From: Anomaloglossus baeobatrachus | Taxonomy: Eukaryota > Chordata > Amphibia > Anura > Aromobatidae | NCBI RefSeq assembly: GCF_048569485.1 | Contig: NW_027442054.1 | Span: 1 to 64,000 of the forward strand | Direction: 5' to 3' | DNA: 64,000 bases | Part shown: one piece after another, positions 61,624-64,000 of the stretch | Position numbering within the stretch: the first letter of the stretch is position 1 | Layout of the letters: each line of letters starts with the position of its first letter | Notes under the pieces: generated by a model | Seen by the model: the letters and a program-made list of their open reading frames with translations, nothing else | Database searches by the model: none | Told to the model about the DNA's origin: nothing | Made by a program: the position numbers and the translations under genes

Positions 61624-64000
61624 CTAATAAAATAGATCCGTTACTTCATTGAGCCCAAATGGTTTTAATGTGTTAAGTTTATAGATCCAATAGGTCTCTT
61701 TCCTCTTTAGAGCATCAATACGATTGTGTGAAAGAGGGGTTATCTGTTCGATCGGGGTGATCCTGATCTTTGCTCTCCCATTATGCTCCATAGTGATGTG
61801 TCTCGACAGACCATGTAACATGAATCCTATTTTAATGTTGTGTCTGTGCGAGTTTAACCTCTTATGCAGTGCCTGTATTGTTCTCCCAATATATTGTCTA
61901 TCGCATTCACATTCAATCAGGTATATCACAAAGTCAGACTGACAATTTAAACGTGATTTGATGGAAAACACTTCCCCCCCCGTTTTAGAGCAAAAATTGA
62001 CTCTTTGATGTTGAATTGACCTACAGCATAGACAATTCTTAGAGAAACATTTGAACGATCCCTTAGTATTATCCATGGCTTCCATGGGTTTATTTTCTCT
62101 GAGCCGGCTAGGAGCTAACTGGTTTTTTAATGTCGAGGCTCTTCGATAGGTGATCCCAGGCACCTCTGGGATAGCATCCTTCAGAAAGGGGTCATTCCGA
62201 AGAATACCCCAGTGTTTACGGATAATACTCTTGATCAAATCCCCATCGTTACTGTAAGTCGTCACAAAATTGGACGAAAAATTTTCACTCGTGTCCTTCA
62301 TCCCGTGACTGTTTGAACTTACTAAATCTTTCTGTGTAAGTTTTTTGTTGATCTGGTATGCCTTCTTAATTAATGGTATAGGATAGTCTTTCTCCAAAAA
62401 CCTTTCTCTCAGGATATTGGCTTGTAGTTCAAAATCCCTATCTAAAGAACAATTCTTTCGGATTCTTTGGAACTGATTCTTTGGGATATTTTGTAACCAT
62501 TTATTGTAATGGCTGCTAGTAAAATGAATATAGCCATTGCTATCAACTTTTTTGAAGAAAGTTTTCGTATGGATAGCTCCTTCATTATGTGATATAGTCA
62601 AGTCTAGGAAATCAATGCTATCCTTATTTATAATAGGGGAGAAAATGAGACCCCAATTATTATTGCATATTTGTCCTAGGAATTCATTCACATTATTTTG
62701 TGAATTGTCCCAAATCAGGAACAGGTCGTCGATGTACCTTTTATAGACAATCACATGCTTGAATAATACCGACCCAAAAATGTATAATAACTCAAACATA
62801 CCCATGAACAGATTTGCGTATGTAGGTGCGACTTTGGACCCCATCGCAGTCCCATAGCATTGGTGGTACAGTGTGTCTCGGAAAGTGAAGTAGTTATTAC
62901 ATAGTATAAACCTCATTCCTTCAAGGAGGAAGTTTTTTTGTCCTTCCGGCAGACGTTCATCCACTAATAGAAATTGTCTGAAGCACTCTATTCCCAATCG
63001 GTGGGAGATGTTAGTATACAGGGCTGAGATATCCAGGGTTACAAAAACAAACGTATCTTTCCACTCAATATTCTTAATTATATTAATGAGCTCTGTGGAG
63101 TCACGGAGATAGCTCCTCAAGTTGGTGACATGACTTCTCATAATGCGGTCAATATAAGCTGCCAGATTTGCAGTCAATGAATCTATACCTGAAATGATAG
63201 GTCTCCCAGGGGGATTCTCCAGATCCTTATGGATCTTCGGTAGGTGATAGTAAAAGGCTAGTTTCGGATCTTTAATATTGAGAAACTTAGCCTCATCCTT
63301 ATTTAATATTCCTTCTTTGACCGCTTTATTAATCAAAGTATGGTACTCAATAATAGCTTGATTATAAATGGCCATGTCCACAGTCTCATAATGGAGAGGG
63401 TTCGATAGGTTCCTAAGTGCCTCCTGTATGTAAGTTACTTTATTTTGTACTACGACCCCACCTCCTTTGTCAGCGCATCTAATCACTAGGTCAGGATTAT
63501 TTTTTAAAGAGAGTAAAGCTCTTCTCTCCTCCATATTTAAATTAGTTCTTATTGAATTCCTATAGCATGAGAGTTTTTTAAATTCTTCCAAAACTAAATC
63601 ACTGAACGTCTGTAGATGGTGACCCTTGCTGCGTATAGGGTAAAAATTGGATTTTGATTTCAAATCCGTATGATAAAAATTATTATCAGGACTCTCCAGG
63701 TCCATATTAGGGCGAGTCTTATGTATCTCAAAATGTCTTGTTAGAGTCAGTTTCCTCACATACTTCTGAAAGTCCAAATACAACTCGAAGTCATTGGCAT
63801 TAGTGGCAGGACAGAAGGATAAGCCTTTCCTGAGAACTTTAAGCTCCCCTTTGGATAGCGGGTGATCAGATAGATTGAAAATCCCTATATTAGTGTCTCG
63901 TGTAGTGGATCTCTTCTCTCTTTTTTGTTTGACCCTAATTCCAGCCCTGGATCCTCTGTAGTGCTTTTTCTCTTTCCTATTCTTGGTGTCAGAAAGTGGG
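61624..64000 (-). CDS. Penelope-like reverse transcriptase with C-terminal GIY-YIG endonuclease (5' end off window)
   Basis: Open for at least 792 codons to the right edge with no stop; the true start lies beyond 64000. Seen in order: an N-terminal PLE stretch NLSDHPLSKGELKVL and GLSFCPAT (63790-63850); CADKGGGVVV (RT1); YHLPKIHK and GRPIISG; DISALYTNI (motif A); GTAMGSKVAPTYANLF (motif B); YIDD at 62725-62736 (catalytic aspartates); FLDLTI; a cysteine cluster CFSKNCLCC; then VIYLIECECDRQYIGRT with the following R (GIY-YIG core) and KRKETYWIYKLN with the E. All catalytic residues I can check are present. The protein would copy element RNA at a nicked target. The C-terminal GIY-YIG and the lack of an APE or DDE domain distinguish it from LINEs. 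It differs strongly from the copy at 34369. Confidence 0.9.
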   Translation of the reverse strand, partial: PLSDTKNRKEKKHYRGSRAGIRVKQKREKRSTTRDTNIGIFNLSDHPLSKGELKVLRKGLSFCPATNANDFELYLDFQKYVRKLTLTRHFEIHKTRPNMDLESPDNNFYHTDLKSKSNFYPIRSKGHHLQTFSDLVLEEFKKLSCYRNSIRTNLNMEERRALLSLKNNPDLVIRCADKGGGVVVQNKVTYIQEALRNLSNPLHYETVDMAIYNQAIIEYHTLINKAVKEGILNKDEAKFLNIKDPKLAFYYHLPKIHKDLENPPGRPIISGIDSLTANLAAYIDRIMRSHVTNLRSYLRDSTELINIIKNIEWKDTFVFVTLDISALYTNISHRLGIECFRQFLLVDERLPEGQKNFLLEGMRFILCNNYFTFRDTLYHQCYGTAMGSKVAPTYANLFMGMFELLYIFGSVLFKHVIVYKRYIDDLFLIWDNSQNNVNEFLGQICNNNWGLIFSPIINKDSIDFLDLTISHNEGAIHTKTFFKKVDSNGYIHFTSSHYNKWLQNIPKNQFQRIRKNCSLDRDFELQANILRERFLEKDYPIPLIKKAYQINKKLTQKDLVSSNSHGMKDTSENFSSNFVTTYSNDGDLIKSIIRKHWGILRNDPFLKDAIPEVPGITYRRASTLKNQLAPSRLRENKPMEAMDNTKGSFKCFSKNCLCCRSIQHQRVNFCSKTGGEVFSIKSRLNCQSDFVIYLIECECDRQYIGRTIQALHKRLNSHRHNIKIGFMLHGLSRHITMEHNGRAKIRITPIEQITPLSHNRIDALKRKETYWIYKLNTLKPFGLNEVTDLFY

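Larger units (their letters stand above)
59031..64000 (-). mobile_element. Penelope-like element, family 2, incomplete at the right edge
   Basis: A minus-strand coding region (61624-64000 and beyond) is followed by about 2 kb of non-coding sequence with a 116-bp tandem repeat (60830-61145) and a hammerhead-like fold (59728-59784). The order (gene, then hammerhead downstream on the same strand) is the same as in the truncated copy at 33190-35150. The left border is not defined; 59031 is a guess from the end of the preceding tandem repeat. The frame is open to the window edge, so the copy looks young. Confidence 0.7.

Overview
The window looks like a piece of a large vertebrate genome, most likely a frog. 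Four things point there: one coding exon resembling the N-terminal module (FAX-type, finger-associated box) of Xenopus C2H2 zinc-finger proteins; two Penelope-like retroelements (PLEs) of different families; several families of short DNA transposons with TWA and TTAA target duplications; and an L2/CR1-type LINE tail. About 60 percent of the sequence is tandem repeat. Nothing bacterial is present, and I see no tRNA, rRNA or CRISPR array.

Layout. 1-11402: 35-bp satellite. 11416-11645: GC-box/CRE/ETS promoter and a likely exon 1, both reading leftward. 11791-15914: 58-bp GC-rich minisatellite. 15915-18922: a hAT-type element with a perfect-looking TIR/TSD arrangement, carrying three PIF/Harbinger-like MITEs and a 33-bp minisatellite. 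19171-20253: a 126-bp direct repeat around a PLE-like piece with a hammerhead-ribozyme-like fold. 20218-28721: a Tigger/pogo-like DNA transposon split by an LTR retroelement (20827-28707, minus strand, 4-bp TSD), which itself holds a Harbinger-like element and another hammerhead-bearing piece. 28727-29312: a minisatellite built from an L2-like LINE tail. 29891-31816: a Kolobok-like element. 32330-33190: Harbinger-like elements. 33190-35150: a truncated PLE. 35150-46433: a 22-bp satellite of about 510 units. 46440-46554: promoter and likely exon 1 reading rightward. 46587-56307: the 35-bp satellite again, inverted relative to the left array. 56398-56475: zinc-finger exon. 56476-57868: 68-bp minisatellite that copies the exon's splice donor. 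57869-64000: repeats and a PLE with a long open frame that runs off the right edge.

How it fits together (inference). The two 35-bp arrays have opposite orientation in the window. Each starts just downstream of a similar promoter/exon-1 sequence (CRE-like site, a GCTCTGAG motif, then a splice-donor-like GT). The right array ends about 90 bp before a coding exon. The simplest reading is a head-to-head pair of related zinc-finger genes about 35 kb apart, each with a first intron made almost wholly of the same 35-bp satellite. The left gene's coding exons would lie left of position 1, and the finger exons of the right gene lie beyond the window or beyond the mobile elements at its right end.

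The most interesting signals are this mirrored gene/satellite architecture, an intronic array of about 20 repeated 5' splice sites, four hammerhead-like RNA folds tied to PLEs, and cleanly nested transposons that give a relative order of insertions. Most open reading frames in the tandem arrays exist only because the repeat units lack stop codons, and are not genes.
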